From: Lithospermum erythrorhizon
Lineage: Eukaryota; Streptophyta; Magnoliopsida; Boraginales; Boraginaceae
Length of the DNA: 64,000 nucleotides
Direction of reading: 5' to 3'
Assembly: GCA_019722365.1 (NCBI GenBank)
Contig: JADFUC010001455.1
Span: 682,001 to 746,000 of the forward strand
Positions 1 to 12,615 of this stretch are shown one piece after another. Every line of letters begins with the position of its first letter. Positions within the stretch are counted from its first letter, which is position 1. The notes under the pieces are model-generated. The model made no database searches. It worked only from the letters and a program-made list of their open reading frames with translations, and was not told where the DNA came from. The translations under genes were made by a program, and so were the position numbers.

Positions 1-158
1 CCCCAACCCCCAAAACAAAACAAAAAAAAAACCCAACAAAACATCAAAACCAAAAAACCAACTTCAAAACCCAAAACTGGACAATCTTTTTGGGACAAAC
101 ATAGCACCATTCCCTCCCAAAAACCCAACTTCAAAAAAACATGAAAACCCAACATTAC
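1..158 (-). other. Start of intron 1 of the At4g15545-like gene
   Basis: Low-complexity A/C-rich sequence on the plus strand, so T/G-rich on the gene strand, following the exon 1 donor. The open frame continues through it but loses all family resemblance. I see no coding signal. Confidence 0.6.
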
Positions 159-428
159 ATTATCATCAAGTGTCCCTTTTAACCGCAATTCAGCTTCCTG
201 AAACGCCCCCTGAACTTGTTTAACGTTATCTTCAAGACCCGCAATGACTTTATCCTTGTCGTTGACTTTCTGCCTCAAACGACCAACTTCGGTTTCCAGG
301 TTGGTGACACGTGAAGCAATGGCCATGGAGGTGATTTTTCGAGCTAGATCGAGTTGGTCATATGGGTCTGTTGGGATTACGGAGAGGATGACGTCTGGGA
401 TTTCGAAATCTGGGGTGCTTGAGGACAT
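159..428 (-). CDS. At4g15545-like coiled-coil protein, exon 1 (5' part of gene; rest lies outside window)
   Basis: Read on the minus strand from the ATG at 428-426, this exon gives 90 codons starting MSSSTPDFEIPDVILSVIP. It continues with DPYDQLDLARKITSMAIASR and then a heptad-rich stretch (VTNLETEVGRLRQKVNDKDK). The order of an acidic head, a 'VLxVxPxDPxxQLDxARKIT' block and a coiled coil is the conserved N-terminus of the plant family typified by Arabidopsis At4g15545, whose function is unknown. The exon ends at a plausible GT donor (GTAATG, complement of 153-158), which keeps phase 0. Beyond it the frame runs into low-complexity A/C-rich sequence typical of an intron. Later exons would lie at negative coordinates, off the window. 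The start is well supported because the conserved block begins within about 15 residues of it. Family membership is confident; function is not inferable. Confidence 0.85.
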
Positions 429-437
429 TTTCGAGGG

Positions 438-540
438 ATTAAGGTTGTTTTATAAAAAATTAAGGTTGTTTTTGGAGGGATTAAGGTTGTGTTTGGAGAA
501 ATTAAGGTTGTGTTTGGGGGATTAAGGATGTTTTTGGAGG
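438..540. repeat. Minisatellite, five copies of a ~20-21-bp unit in the leader/promoter of the At4g15545-like gene
   Basis: The motif ATTAAGG(T/A)TGT(T/G)TTTGG recurs at about 438, 459, 480, 501 and 521, with the fifth copy diverged. It begins only 10 bp upstream of the start codon at 428, so it probably lies in the 5' UTR or core promoter of the minus-strand gene. Confidence 0.85.
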
Positions 541-2976
541 AGGATAGGGTTTTAGGGGGGGAGGTTGAAGGTGGTGGAGAAATCGAGGGAAATTTATGAT
601 CGGAGGTGGTAATTATAGTTTCGGAAATTTAATTCTAGTATCGAAAATCAAATTCAATTTTTTTGAGAATTGAATCAATAATTGGTATATGATACTAGTT
701 ACTATCTAAATTTAAAGTAGTTAGTGAGATTATTTATTTTGAAATATAGTGGGATTAATTTTTGCAGAAATGAGAATGGTCAGATAATTTTTGTAGAAAT
801 AAGAATGTAGTGTACAACAATTATACACACATCTAAATAAGATTTTTTTAAGAAATGATAATTGATTTTAGCGAAACTTCCTAACTATTACATTTGTAAA
901 TAGGGGAGAGTGTAATAGTCATTTCATCCCCAAAAATTAACACCCCTGGATTTGTGTATAACAGTTGGTATGTCAGGAATTTTGATGGATTTTAATGAAA
1001 ATTCGGTTTAGTAAAAAGCTTGTGAAAAATCAACACATGTGATATTTGGACATGTTTCATGTGATTAAAATCATTATCACTCAATTTAATTAAAAACTGT
1101 ATTATATGTACATACGTACGTCCTCAATTATTTCATTTTTATAAGAAAATTTTTCATAATTATTGATATAATATATTCAAAATTTCCAACCTATAGACCT
1201 ATTTTCAAGTTTGAAAATAAAATACGAATGAATCTAGCAAGCAAGCATTTAAAAAAGAGCATAATAAACAAAGAAGTTAAGCATTTAAAACGTTAATATG
1301 CAGAAAATGAAGAGAGGGGCGGACGATGGTGAAATCAATTTTTCTTTTATCTTTTGCATAATTATTACTTTACTGTATAATATTCAGAAGTAGCAGTATT
1401 CAATGGTGTTTATCATATTAAATACTACACCATGAGTATAATAAGAATTCTACACCTTGGCTTTTACTTCAGAATCATTAATGGGATGTATTTAAGACAT
1501 TATATATGATATATATAAATTACTTCGAAAAAAATAAATTCGAAAATAAAAGAAAAACAAAAAAAATAAAATCAAACTCAAATATCAAAGAAAAGTTGGG
1601 AATTTTTTTCTAGACACTAATGATCAAATTAAGATAATCAAACCTACAGTAACTAAACAAATTATTTTAAAAATCTAAATAATGTTCAAAAGTATTTGAT
1701 GATAATTGAAAAAATGAAATGAAAATTTAGTAATAATGTGTGACTTTTGTATTTTTATTCATGAGGTAGTGGCCATTGGCAAGTGGGGAATTCACGGGTA
1801 GGGTAAAGGTTGTCTGAAATTCGAAAATTTGTGAAATTCCCTCCAAAAAGTGGGACTTTAATCTTGGTGGGGGCAGTTTAGGATGTTTTGACTAGTTGGT
1901 ATTGCAAAGCCATCAACACCCAAACTCACGGAAAAGCTCGTTTCCTACAATGGGGGTAGCATATTTATAAAACTAGAATTAACTCATTTAGTTGAATAAT
2001 TGGGTCAAACTCGATTGGAATTAATGGAGTTTGATTCGATATTTTATATCTACTCGATTCGACTCGTTTTGATTTGAAGAAGAACAATGAAAACATACTT
2101 GATTTGACTCGAATCTAATTGAGCATTTGTCTGTGGAAGTTCGTGTCTTCTTATGTAAAAATATACTACATTAATGATACCCATTATTAATGTAATGCTT
2201 ATAAGGGTAGTACATATTGAGTCAAGTCGTGTGGTGTCAAGTTTTTGACTTAAATTTGATCGAGTTTAAGAGTTTGCTCTGCACCATGTTGAGCTTCATT
2301 CAAGTCAAACTTCTCAATTCGAGACTTGAGTTAGATTCGGTTAAATAGTTGAAATCTTAGTTAAACATTGTATCAAACGCTATAAACACCAATCTATAAA
2401 ATTTTAACTATCGTGGATATGTTATAGGTGCCTTTTATAATTTTTGAGATTAATGTGTAACAATAAACTTGAGCGAATATGTGACATATAGTTCGCTGGT
2501 CAAGTCCGATCCATCAGCCCATGTTCGGCTCGTTAAGCCATTAAATCAGGTCTTGTATTCGACCTAAATTCGATTAAAGGTCGTCGGGTGTCCGAATGTC
2601 CGATCATGTTATACCCACGTCCGATAGTCCGATAAGGTAGTCGAACGTCCGATGTAATAGAATTGGCGGAAATATGTTTATAGCTTATAGCCTTCCAATA
2701 ATAATGTTTAGAGTTTCGACTTCTTTTTTTATAAGTAAATTTAGAGTTTCGACTAATAGTGGACAAAGTCAAATATTGAGAAGATAATTGAATTGAAAAG
2801 GCCACACATTCTGGAATTATGCCCACTGATTAAGCAAAACATCTGGACATTTTATGTTTAACTCATTCTTAGGAACAGGTCATTGATTATTGCATGTCTC
2901 TTGCTTAATTGTCAAGCTGATCGAAAACATACATGTCTTGCTATGTTGCTTTATATATATGGTCATTAGTTAACTA
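541..2976. other. AT-rich intergenic DNA with a degenerate TCGA-rich segment
   Basis: No coding signal seen. At roughly 1980-2345 there are recurring 'ACTCGAT/ATTCGACTCG' words, the same flavour as the denser block near 8.4 kb. This probably marks a decayed non-autonomous transposon. Short minus-strand frames at 2.5-2.8 kb look like chance. Confidence 0.5.
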
Positions 2977-3165
2977 CTCCCTCCATTTCAAATTAATTGA
3001 CATTTTGAGATTACATGTCAAGATTTTTATTCATTAATTGATATTATTGAATTTGATTTTAAAAAGATTTTCATAATATTATTTTTTTGTAATTTTTTTA
3101 AAAAATAATTGATGATTAAAGTTGTGTCTCGAAAAATGAGAAAGTCAATTAATTTAAAATGAAGG
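2977..3165. mobile_element. Stowaway-like MITE (Tc1/mariner type)
   Basis: The left end is CTCCCTCCATTTCAAATTAA and the right end is its near inverse (TTAATTTAAAATGAAGG). TA dinucleotides lie at both borders (2975-2976 and 3166-3167). A length of 189 bp and an AT-rich interior with no ORF are typical of Stowaway elements. Confidence 0.8.
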
Positions 3166-3429
3166 TAGAATTTTTTTCTCAATTTATTATAAACATTTTC
3201 ACACATGAGATATAACAACTGTATTATTAGCACTACTATTTATATATAAATTAATAATGTTTGTTCCCTTTTCACATTATTAATTACTAAATTAATCTTC
3301 TCTCTAAAAATCTAAAAGTTATGCAAAAATATTGGCTTTTTAATTAATAATTTCACCTATTAATTAATAACTCATGAGTTCTAATGGAAATTAATTACTA
3401 TTAAATAATAATATGTTTTATGTAGACTA

Positions 3430-3556
3430 TTATTATTAATATTATTATAATAGTATTAAATAAAAAATAACATATTTTCATGCTAATTATTATTATTATT
3501 ATTATTTATTATGTAGAACTATTATTATTATTTATTATTATTATTATTATTATATG
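3430..3556. repeat. Interrupted ATT/TTA microsatellite
   Basis: Several runs of (ATT)n broken by short AT-rich spacers. Simple-sequence DNA with no coding potential. Confidence 0.8.
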
Positions 3557-3907
3557 TATTTAGTTAAATAATCATATGATTCATGGTAGATTCAATAAAA
3601 ATTTATATGAGTTAAGATCCATTAAAACTAATCAACATGTTGAAATAATTCGACGATACTATATCGATAATAAATTCATTAATATATTTTAGTCATATAA
3701 CATCAAATCAAGAAGTAAAAATTTGTATTCCCTATTTATTATCCTTTAATTGAAGTTATACGACATATATCTTTCTTTCCAATCTTGATTACAAATATCA
3801 CCTTCTTCAAGGATATGATTACAAATAATACATTCGTGGATATTTGATGCAAAATTGCAAATTAATATGTGTAGTATATTTTTATATAAGCTTGCAGAAT
3901 TATTGTT

Positions 3908-3946
<39 letters not shown>

Positions 3947-3948
3947 GG
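3908..3948. repeat. (TTG)n microsatellite
   Basis: About 13 uninterrupted TTG units. In one forward frame this reads as poly-Cys, but it is not a gene. Confidence 0.95.
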
Positions 3949-3989
3949 GTTAAGTTGTTGTTGTTTCGCTTCGTTGTTGTCATGTTGTC

Positions 3990-3992
<3 letters not shown>

Positions 3993-4040
<48 letters not shown>
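3993..4040. repeat. (TTA)n microsatellite
   Basis: About 16 TTA units, only 45 bp from the TTG array, so this is a compound microsatellite locus that is probably length-polymorphic. Confidence 0.95.
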
Positions 4041-4044
<4 letters not shown>

Positions 4045-4583
4045 CCATTTGAATCATAATAGATGTTAACTACTAATAATATTAGTTTCAGTTAACAAAT
4101 AATAATAAAGTCATATACAAGTATTTTATGATTCCTAATAAATTATTTTCACCGGCTCCATGTACAAAATTGGAAGACTTGGGTCTCAACCGTCTCCTAC
4201 ATACCACGTCGTAACAAATTTTCTTCATTCTCTTCCAACTTTATGTGGTAACAAAATAATAAAGTAAAACATACAAGTCTAATACCAAATCATTTCTTTA
4301 ATATTATCAATATGTATAATGCTACCCCCGCAATACGTAAGAATCGGCAGGTCTGTAACATACTAATATGATGAATGTGTCATGTAAAAAATCTGTTTCT
4401 TTTCTTAGTCGAGCAGTTAGACGCAGATGCTTAAATCAAAATATTTCATCTTTGAAACTAATTTTCTATTCATCAAGTATAATTGTATTTGATTGATAAT
4501 TATTCAATAATATAATTTTGATGTTAAAATTATAAATACTAATGTTTTACTAAAAATATTATTACATACCTGATTGACATATA

Positions 4584-4800
4584 CTCTCTCAATTTCAAAA
4601 TAGATGATTGTTTAGATGAAAATTGAAAAATTACATTGAAAATGTAAAAAGCTATATTGTTTAGATGAAAAGTGAAAAGCTACATTGAAAATGTAAAAAG
4701 CTATATTGGAATTGTAAAAAGGTATATTAAAAATACAAATAATCAACTATTGTGAAAAAATAATTTTTTTTCTAGATAATCATGTATTTCGGTATTTGAG
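4584..4800. mobile_element. Stowaway-like MITE with an internal ~47-bp duplication
   Basis: Imperfect terminal inverted repeats: the left end CTCTCTCAATTTCAAAATAG faces a right end whose complement is CTCAAATACCGAAATACATG. TA borders sit at 4582-4583 and 4801-4802. Inside, the segment containing 'TACATTGAAAATGTAAAAAG' occurs twice in tandem (about 4632 and 4680). A relative at 54.36-54.54 kb has one copy. Confidence 0.75.
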
Positions 4801-5505
4801 TAGAAAAGAAGTATTTAAGTTTATAAAAACTATTGTCGTTTGTCAATATGTATTAATACATATATATTAATAATTTAAGTAATATTAGTAATAAAAATTA
4901 TACTTGAAATAAAATAAAATTTAAAAATAATATAAATATTATCCACAAAAAAGAATCCGATCGTGTTATAAAATTCGCATCTAATGATTTTTTTTTCAAA
5001 ATATTTAATTATCGTAATTTTCTATCTCTATATTTTAAACAAGTAGTTATTCGTGATCAAAGTATCCTTTCAAAAAATAAAAATATTAATTAAATTTTTT
5101 TTGAAGGAGTATAAATTTTTACATAATTTTAGAATGATTTCGAATTAAACATAAAAAATATATCAAATATTTAAAAAATCGATTGCATGTCGTACATTGT
5201 ACTTTTCCTTTACTAGTTATATGAAAAGTATGTAAAGGAACCAAACACACACATGAAACTATGAAAGTGTATGTAATAATGATTTCTAAGGTCAATAGAT
5301 GAATGTTCAAACATCTCATCTTAACTTAAATAAAATATTTTACTAATATGTGAAATATCAATAATCTTATTCAAACATTTTTATTATATATTTAAATTTT
5401 ATATAATACGAAGTATTGATTTGTGTGTCTAATTAATACTCCTTCCATTTTTTATTTTATTTGTCGCTTTAGTTATTTGTACATAAATTAAGAAAAATAA
5501 GTCAA

Positions 5506-5768
5506 TGTTATGAAAATATTATATCATGGATGCCTCATTAACCAAGCTGCCTCGCTTTTACCAAGAAAGTCAACGACGATAACAATCAATTAGGTTAATT
5601 ATTTATCAAATTACTTAGTTACCTTATTATTATATATCTCAGTGCCTCTATAAATAAAGCAGCTTTATCAGACAGATTCTTACACAATCTTAAGCAATAA
5701 AACCATCCTCATTATCTCTTATTTCTCTTTCTATTTATATTATTGTTAGTTATATTCATAATACCAAA
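5506..5768 (+). mobile_element. Probable solo LTR or TRIM-type LTR remnant
   Basis: The segment begins TGTTATGAAAATATTATATC and ends near CATAATACCA, loosely TG...CA. It has a TATA box (CTATAAATAAAG, ~5646) and a polyadenylation-like AATAAAACC (~5696), in the spacing expected of a short LTR. I found no clean target-site duplication and no internal coding region. Tentative. Confidence 0.45.
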
Positions 5769-7956
5769 AAGGTAATACATTGTAAAATGTAGAATGACAA
5801 TCAATTGAAACTATATTATTGGTTGGTTAATAATTTAAAGAGAAAAGGTAATTATTATGCTAAAACGATAATTATTTTAAAATAAAAAATTTAGACTAAA
5901 ACGACAAATAAACCGGCGTATAGTAATTTTTTCGACAATAATTCAATGAATGATCGAAACTCACAAAAATGAATCAAATATTTATTTTATAAACCTGATA
6001 GTTAAAATTAATACGAATGAAGTATATTACTTTCATTTCTTCATAAACTCCAATATAATAAATATCCCAACAAAAAATCTACTCATAAAATGATTAATTT
6101 GTTCAAATAGATGTAGAGTAGTATTAAAAATGTGTGTGGTTTCATAGTAAAATCATTTAACAATGAGAGGGCCAACATAAAATCATATAACCATTTTGTA
6201 TATTTTAACATGTGTATCGCTTAATACCTTCCCATACCTATAATTAATTTGACATTATGATATTATGTAACAAATCTATCTCTAATATATATTTAACTTC
6301 CCAAGCATAAGATGAAGAGACAATAGATAATCTGTTAGGTCGGGTTATTTGATATAGCAGAAAACATCTTTCATCATGTGTTAACTTATTTCACAATTTT
6401 TCTTTAATTATTAAATGTCTTAAGACATCTCATGTTAACTGGAACCATTGCTGAAAAGTTATTTTCTATTTTTTAAAATGTTTGGCCACATAATTATTCA
6501 AAATTATTTTTTTTAACAACATTTTTTATTTTTCAAGATCTATAAATATAATAGAGTAATGTAGTTTTGTATTTTTCGATAAAACAAATCGAAATCGAAA
6601 ATAATTACGAAAGAGACGCAAAGATACGAACGCTTAGCCGGTAGTGGGCGCCAGACGGATCTGCTCGGCCTGGTTGGAAATAAAACCAATCAACCTATTT
6701 CGGCTCTCAGCGAATCCCAAACTTGCTCGGGGCCCAATCCTATCTGGCCTGCCCGGTTTCTAAGTTTCGCTTTGAGACAATTTCGGCACTTATCGCGCTA
6801 ACTCAAAATTAAGTCCCTTAAGACTGTGATATAATCCATATACTTTCAATGAACTCATTTTAAGATTAATATATAATCTACATACACATTCAATACATAA
6901 TATCACTCTTTTTACATATATATGTATTTCCTATATTATTAGTTTTAGAAAATTTATATATACAGTATGTTATTCCATTATACCAATAATGAACAAAGTT
7001 AAATCTAAATTGTCCTCTTAAAATGACAATGTGAATACTACAAGATTCGAAAAGCATAATAGATGAAAATTGAGAAATCTATATAAATTTAGAAATTCCG
7101 ATTCGGTTTAGTTATTTCAAAAAGTTTAACCTAATGAATTCTTGCTTCTTCTTCTCCTAAGGCCAACCTAAATCTGCCTCGCCTCCGATCACCCAAAAAT
7201 TTCGGTTATTTTCAAGTTAGGTTTTGGTCGGGTCGGTTTCGGATTTTGCACATCCCTTACTAAATTTGCAGCAGAATTCAGACATCAAGTGCCAAGTATT
7301 TGATTTAAAAAGAAAAATCCGATGTAAAAATAGAGCTTGTCAAATTTTGCCTCTGTGTTGAGAGATGGTATAAAATGAGCAAAATTGACAATGATGTGGG
7401 GCCAAGTCTAGACCGAAGACTTTGACATTTTCATCTTTATTAGGTTTTATTTTTATTTTTAATTTCCTTAATTCAGGTCTTCCTATTATTGGCCATGATT
7501 GACCATATTTATTTTCTCAATGCATGACCAAGGAAAAAGTCAAAGCACGTGGTTGCTTTGTTTCTTATTACTTAGTTAGATGGTCTGTTTAATCAAATTT
7601 CAAATTACCCGATGGTGACATTTTAAGACTACACAATCTTTTTTTGTTTCCTTCATAGTTGTGGTGCGAGTAATTAAATTAACCTAATCGTCCACTAATT
7701 TGTTGAATCTCACACTGTCACACATGTAAGATTTTCAAGAAGGAATAAGTAATAAAAAATTGAAGGTAGGTATATATACTCTAATGGCATAACTCGAATT
7801 AATATCAAGGAATGGGCAAATTAAAGCATTAACTAATTTCTATGATAGATTTTGTCATTATCGACAGCAGAATCAATGTAGAATAATACGATCGAATGGC
7901 TTGATGAATTTCAACTATGAAGTAGTTCTCATTAATAGTGCAAATGTTTACATAAA
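5769..7956. other. AT-rich intergenic DNA with a GC-richer scrap and a possible hAT-type end
   Basis: No gene seen. 6595-6790 is a distinctly GC-richer island containing GGGCGCCAGACGG that cannot be assigned; it may be retroelement debris. 7080-7259 contains 'TTTCGGTT/GGTCGGGTCGGTTTCGG' words and stops at ...CACATCCCTTA. That resembles one end of non-autonomous hAT elements (complement TAAGGGATGTGC); the other end was not found. Confidence 0.4.
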
Positions 7957-8565
7957 ATGAAGATTATTATATCATTAAAGCTTAATCAAATCCCAATAAT
8001 CATATCCTATTGCGCCATTTCAAGATTTATCAAGTACTCACCAAAAAGAGCGAGCGCGGGAATTTCTAAACTTTTGACGAGCATGAACAAACTTAATAAT
8101 CCTCGATGTAATCCGAATTTAATAATTCGGCCTGAAATTGAATTCTGTGATTTCAAACCGAGACAAACGCTAATATTGGGACTCCTCCGATTGATTTCTC
8201 GGTACTTAAACTCGATCCGACTCGAAAATTATTAACATAATTATTAAATCATAAATGTCTATAAATAATATGTTGGAACACTCAATATACATTACATATA
8301 AGTATTACATTAGTAATATGTATTGGCAATATGTATTAACATATGAAAAATTGAATTTTATTAACAAAAATACTCAAATTAAGTTGACATATAGTGAAAC
8401 TCGACTCGAGAAGATTCGACTCGACTCGACAATTTTGATACAATACTCGACGAGACTTAATTTGAAATAAAACTCGAACATCAAAACTCGACTCGACTCG
8501 ATGATTATCAACCCCGAGATCGCAGTGGCCACGAAATAGATTCGACTCGACTCGACCCGTTCAAA
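7957..8565. repeat. Degenerate element rich in ACTCGACTCG words
   Basis: Clusters of ACTCGACTCGA/GATTCGACTCGAC occur at 8400-8440, 8480-8502 and 8540-8562. Such TCGA-rich segments are common subterminal sequence of plant non-autonomous transposons. Two short forward ORFs overlap it but show no family features. Confidence 0.45.
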
Positions 8566-8824
8566 GTCCTAGGTCTCCCATAAAAGAAAATCCCAATCAT
8601 ATCATACTAAATACATAGAGATCCTAACGACATAGGATAGAATCAATCATTATCTCTAACAATTATTTTAAATGAAATCTTATTAATAAGATTAACACCA
8701 TTGTTGATGAGCATATATGTGCATTTGACAGGGTGAAAAGTTTGGAGATTTGAAGGTAAACTAGATGAATTCAACTGAATCTACCAATTGCATTTGTTGA
8801 TCAAGATAGTTTGCTGATCAAGAC

Positions 8825-9920
8825 GGGCGCCAATATTTCCAATCTTGCTGATGATATACTCATCAACTGCATGTGTCTTAAGAATGTTTCCGCCTATAGA
8901 ATACGCTTATGCGATCAACGCTCGCTTTATTCCCTTTATTCTGTGATCACTTAATCAAACCCTCGAAATTTATCACGTGTTCATCCAAGTTTACGAATAA
9001 ATCAGCTATAGCATAATCCCGAATATTCAAGCCTCTTTGAGAGAATCCTTTCGCCGATTTTGCTTGGGAAACTTGAAGTATTTGGTCAAGGCGGTGTAAT
9101 AATCCCACTCTTAAGCGCCTATTACGGGGCTACCCCGGAGGTGTGTGTTTTCCAGCCTCACCACGCTGTGTTATTTACGCCCATGGCCTTCAAAAGATTT
9201 AATCTTGGAAATTTCTTGTATCAAGCCTGGAATTTTCTCAAGGCTTGTGTGTTTTTTTATAGTAGAATTTTGAGGAGTTGTGGATGATTTTGGTATGCCA
9301 AATGGGGGATAATATTTATAGGGTTTCACCCCACGCTTGCTTCCCGACAATGCTCTGATTAAAGCGATCACGATTCGAATCGCTGAATTCCTCGAGGCAA
9401 GATCTCGAATCATTGATGATTTGGAAATTTTTGCGGCTGGGCATTGATTTTGGGCCTTCTTTATGACTACGGCGCTCCTGCTCTTTTCTGCGCCAAACAT
9501 ATTTCATATCGATCCTGACTCAGAGTCTTACCTTGCACCACAACTTTCGAGCCTGATTTTCAACACAATTTCATGGAGCCTTTGATTTTGGACCACAAAA
9601 ACTTGTGGGAGCTTTCATTTTAAACTCCGCGCTGTATTCTTTCATTTCAGCCCACGCTACTTTAACGCCTGCCGGGCCGAAGTTGATCAATAAACAGCTT
9701 TTTGAGCCCTAATTTTATCTCGTATTTACGCGCAGGTCGCTTTCAAGAACCCTATTTCGAAGTTCAAACTGGGGTTAATTAATGTAGAAACTTTATTCTT
9801 TTACTGATTAACTCCATGGCTCGATGACGAACCCTCGCTCACCGGCGTTTGATCCGACTCCCCAGTGCTAATCGGTAACCCCACCGCCTACGCCGGCTAC
9901 TTTTTTAGTTGTTCGAATTT
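8825..9920 (-). mobile_element. Gypsy-like LTR fragment (copy 1 of a three-member family)
   Basis: Read on the minus strand it has a TATA box in the context CCCTATAAATATTATCCCCC (TATAAATA = complement of 9313-9320). About 175 bp later comes an ACACCTCCGGGGTAGC motif (complement of 9128-9144), then GAATATTCGG. Near 8825-8831 there is TGGCGCC, which resembles the primer-binding site of many plant gypsy elements. The same ordered motifs occur at 38.1-38.7 kb on the plus strand. Minus-strand ORFs of 109 and 63 codons inside it are overlapping readings of LTR sequence, not genes. Confidence 0.55.
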
Positions 9921-12122
9921 CTTTAATTAATTCGATTAATTGCCTTAATCAATTTAATTATTTTTTGATAAATTTTCGATGTATAGAGTATTAATGAAAT
10001 TGTGGAGACGTAAGTTCACTCCATTTGCTCAACTTTTTAAGACACAATATATAATGTTACAAGGGAGCACGTGGTAAGACTGGACCTTTGAAAGGGGACA
10101 ATAAATCATATAATTTTTTCTTTAATCTAACAAATAAATTTAGTTTGATTTAGAAATTTTAATTTATTACTGCAATTTATTTAAATTAATACCTAATTTG
10201 TTAAAAACAAACTTTAAGTATATATCCAAAAGATATATGTATTAGCATGGTCTTATATATATTATTATTACAGTATTCTACAATCTTAGTGCTAGTGGAA
10301 AACCCCCACGATTATATATATATACTTCTTCAACTTTTATTGGAAACTAGCTATTTCAATTTTTAGTACCGGAGTATTATTCATACTTTTCGGGGACATG
10401 GCCTTTATACCTCCTGTTCGCTTGGCAATTATTGGCATATACAGACTCCGTTGAATTTTGAGAAGAAAGGTGCATTTTGTAGTCTAGCACCTAGAGGAAA
10501 TTTGAAATGTCAAATTAGACGAACCTTAGACTTTTCAAATGTCAAATTAAACGAACGACTATTCCGGCAGCACTGCTGGCCAAATTTTAACACTTCTCTC
10601 CCGTCACATCAACTTCTCAACACTCACTTTTACCAATGCCTACGCCAATGCGCCATCATTCAAGCACACCATTTCTTTCCCTTCCACATCACTCCAACAT
10701 ATACAATACCATATTTTCATTTATTTCATATATATAATTATTAAATTTATAATTACTACAACAATTGACATGAAAATTAATTAACGGTCGTAACATTTTT
10801 TTTTGAATTTCAAAAATAATAGTATTTAATAAAATGAATAATATTATAATTTTTTAAAATAACACTTAATATTATTCATCACTCGAACTTGAGTACATAC
10901 ATAATAAGCAAACATACGTAAAAAACTTGATTTTTTTGTGTCCAAATGACACAAACCCAGCTTCATTTATGTAGTTCTAAAAATAAAAAATAAGGTATAC
11001 TTTTTTTTTTATTTTTATTGCTTAATTATCAGGTAAAAAATAATTTTAAAAATGAGGTGAAAAAACATAAGCCAACCAAATAACACGCGTCCACAATTAT
11101 GAAATGTAGGTCACTTTTTTGTTTTTTTTTGTGGGCCTACACTGGTGCTAAATTGAATTGGTACTGATCAATTTTGCTCCGGGTCCCACGGAATGTCAAA
11201 TTTGACACTCAATCGATCCTCCTCACGCGCTAAATGATCCCCTCGACACCCCTAATCAATATATAGTCGATCCGGTGAGTCCACCCCTCATAGTGCGTAA
11301 TCGTAATTTTTCTTCCAAAAACGACTTCTGCTTTATCTCGATTTTTCTTAAACTTAGGCCAAAATGCCGTTGTTTTTAAACCTATCGTTTCCATCATACT
11401 AATCAATCAAAACAAGTTTATCCACTACTCTACAACTAGAGTCAAGTATCAAGTTGGAGCCCGAATCTATTTTTTTCGCCGCTCTATGTCGCCACGAGCC
11501 GAGCTCCGAGCTGTGAGAAATTCTGGCCCCTTCACATTACTAAATTATAAAAGTTCAATGACCAAATCAAACAATTAATTAAAACTCTAATATATATAAT
11601 AGATTATTAAAAAGAAAGCAACATAAATTCGAGATATTATCTTGTAGGAGAGGCAAATTGTAATCTTATTATTCTTGTACCTCTTGTTCAAAAAAGGATT
11701 GTAGAACTATTTTGATATTAACACATATAAGTACTATATATATTTGAAAATAAGTGATGTATTTTATTAATAATAAAAACTAGAGACACAAAGTATTCTA
11801 ACCCATACCAAAAGTCAATTATCATCTGAGTTACACTTTATTGTTCAAGTTTGCCTTTTAATTTATATGGTATCATATATAATAGAATTTTTGTTTTAAA
11901 AAAATTGATGGTGCAATTTGCCTAGTTTGGGTCCGGCATTGGTTAGAAACTTAGCTTGTTATAAGATACTAATCATCACTAATATATATATAAAATATGA
12001 ATACTAGTTATAAGCTTTCTTTCTTTTTCACACTATTAATGACTAAATTATCCTTCTATTTAAAACTTAGACAAAATTATAGTTTGATTTAGATATATTA
12101 TGAAAAGAATACTAATAATTCT
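9921..12122. other. AT-rich intergenic DNA
   Basis: No gene or RNA recognised. A 20-bp word (AAATGTCAAATTARACGAAC) occurs twice, at about 10505 and 10536. Apart from short poly-T and poly-A tracts I see nothing else. Confidence 0.5.
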
Positions 12123-12360
12123 ATTAAACTAATATTAACACATTTTTCTTCATATATGCCCCTATTTAACTCCATATTAATCATTAAATTTCTTCAGACA
12201 AAAATAAATAACATTAAATTAATATTAGTAGACACAATTTTCTTCATATATGCCCAATTTAATAAATATTAACCATCAAATGTTCTTCATAGAAATAAAC
12301 GGATCATATTAAATTAATATTAATCATCAGACTCTCTTCATACATATATACTACAAAGTT
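12123..12360. repeat. Tandem repeat, ~92-bp unit, about 2.5 copies
   Basis: The words ATTAAATTAATATTA and TTCTTCATATATGCCC recur in order, with unit starts near 12123, 12213 and 12308. The copies are diverged. Confidence 0.7.
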
Positions 12361-12555
12361 TTTCATATATTATTTCAGGTAAAAAATAATTACTGTCCTC
12401 TCACGTTAATAATATTCATATCACATCCACGACTTCCCGTGACGTTAAACAACAATACTCATTAGCTAAAAAATACCACTACCCTCCTCCTCACATTAAT
12501 GCATTTTTTTCTTTCCTTTTTATTATTATTTTCTTTTGTCCTCACTTTAATGTAA

Positions 12556-12556
12556 C

Positions 12557-12614
<58 letters not shown>
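12556..12614. repeat. (TTA)n microsatellite
   Basis: About 19 uninterrupted TTA units. The minus-strand frame through it reads poly-Ile and is not a gene. Confidence 0.95.

Positions 12615-12615
<1 letters not shown>

Noticed and set aside
3844..4059. 71-codon ORF with poly-Cys and poly-Ile tracts
   Set aside because: It is only the translation of the TTG and TTA microsatellites.
9171..9507. Two overlapping minus-strand ORFs (109 and 63 codons)
   Set aside because: They lie in the transcribed part of an LTR-like fragment and have no family features; one is a frame shadow of the other.
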